DNA of 7,602 nucleotides from Agrobacterium fabrum (GTDB lineage: Bacteria; Pseudomonadota; Alphaproteobacteria; Rhizobiales; Rhizobiaceae), in the NCBI GenBank assembly GCA_003241215.1, contig QFOL01000188.1, forward strand, positions 1 to 7,602, read 5' to 3'. Below the pieces are notes generated by a model, which had not been told where the DNA came from, did no database searches, and worked only from the letters and a program-made list of their open reading frames with translations. Position 1 is the stretch's first letter. Every line of letters starts with the position of its first letter. The position numbers and the translations under genes are program-made. This document shows positions 7,370-7,602 of the stretch, one piece after another.

Positions 7370-7398
7370 TTGCCGGTTCACGAGTCAATGTCTAAATG
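7370..7398 (+). promoter_or_regulatory. Candidate promoter for the YggT-family gene
   Basis: TTGCCG (7370-7375), identical to the -35-like hexamer proposed before the Mic60 homologue, is followed after 17 bases by TAAATG (7393-7398), a poor -10 with three of six consensus matches. A transcript would start about 20 bases before the ATG at 7426. The 137-base divergent region must hold a promoter for this gene unless it lies further away, but this particular assignment is tentative. Confidence 0.3.
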
Positions 7399-7425
7399 TC
7401 TTGCAACCAAGATACGGAGATATTG

Positions 7426-7602
7426 ATGCTTGCCCTGTTTCAGACCATCGATCTGGCCTTGAACCTCTACACCTGGGTGCTGATCGCCAGCGCCATTTTT
7501 TCCTGGCTTTACGCCTTCAACGTCATCAATTCCCGCAACCAGTTCGTGAACGCCATCGGCAGCTTTCTGTTCAATGTCACGGAACCGGTTCTGCGCCCCA
7601 TC
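7426..7602 (+). CDS. YggT-family integral membrane protein (3' end outside window)
   Basis: Only the first 59 codons are present; the gene continues past the window end. The visible part has a hydrophobic segment at about residues 9-31 ([20 protein letters not shown] and following), then [19 protein letters not shown], and closes on TEPVLRPI, the hallmark YggT motif. YggT/YlmG proteins are small membrane proteins, usually about 100 residues with two to four membrane segments. Relatives have been linked to cell division in Gram-positive bacteria and to heme attachment to cytochrome b6 in chloroplasts (CCB3). The start is supported by GGAG at 7416-7419, six bases upstream. It is divergent from the MFS gene. 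The function in this organism is unknown. Confidence 0.93.
   Translation, partial: MLALFQTIDLALNLYTWVLIASAIFSWLYAFNVINSRNQFVNAIGSFLFNVTEPVLRPI

Noticed and set aside
1..7602. Search for a mobile element, CRISPR array, tandem repeats or RNA gene
   Set aside because: I saw no transposase or integrase, no spaced direct repeats, no tRNA-like or rRNA sequence, and no compositional break. The region looks like stable core genome.

Overview
The window looks like chromosomal DNA of an alphaproteobacterium of the Rhizobiaceae, most probably the Agrobacterium tumefaciens complex. This rests on the GC-rich, dense coding, on the gene order (hemC-hemD, a mitofilin/Mic60-like gene, hemY, a TerB-like gene) and on how closely the HemC protein resembles what I recall of Agrobacterium HemC. 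The assignment comes from memory of the families, not from a database search. Nothing indicates a mobile element, phage, CRISPR array, tRNA or rRNA; it reads as an ordinary core-genome region.

Layout. Bases 5-6043 carry six genes on the + strand. hemC (5-934) and hemD (939-1679) encode two consecutive enzymes of tetrapyrrole synthesis. A 73-base gap with a promoter-like sequence follows. Then come an alphaproteobacterial Mic60/mitofilin homologue (1753-3198), hemY (3203-4819), a small TerB-like protein (4834-5322) and a stand-alone class I glutamine amidotransferase (5312-6043). Gaps inside this second block are 4 and 14 bases, and the last two genes overlap by 11 bases, so it is probably one transcript, perhaps extended by read-through from hemCD. 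On the - strand an MFS exporter-like permease (7288-6056) converges on the amidotransferase gene with only 12 bases between the stop codons. After a 137-base divergent intergenic region, a YggT-family membrane protein starts at 7426 on + and runs off the window end. There is no gene-free stretch over 300 bases.

How the genes fit together. HemC and HemD turn porphobilinogen into uroporphyrinogen III. HemY is a membrane-anchored TPR protein long associated with heme genes but without a settled activity. Mic60 is the bacterial relative of the mitochondrial crista-junction protein, a membrane-anchored coiled-coil protein with a periplasmic C-terminal mitofilin domain. The link between heme synthesis and membrane architecture is the most interesting feature here. 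The link is conserved in alphaproteobacteria, so this is a known but poorly understood association rather than a new system. The TerB-like and amidotransferase genes appended to it have no known job in this context.
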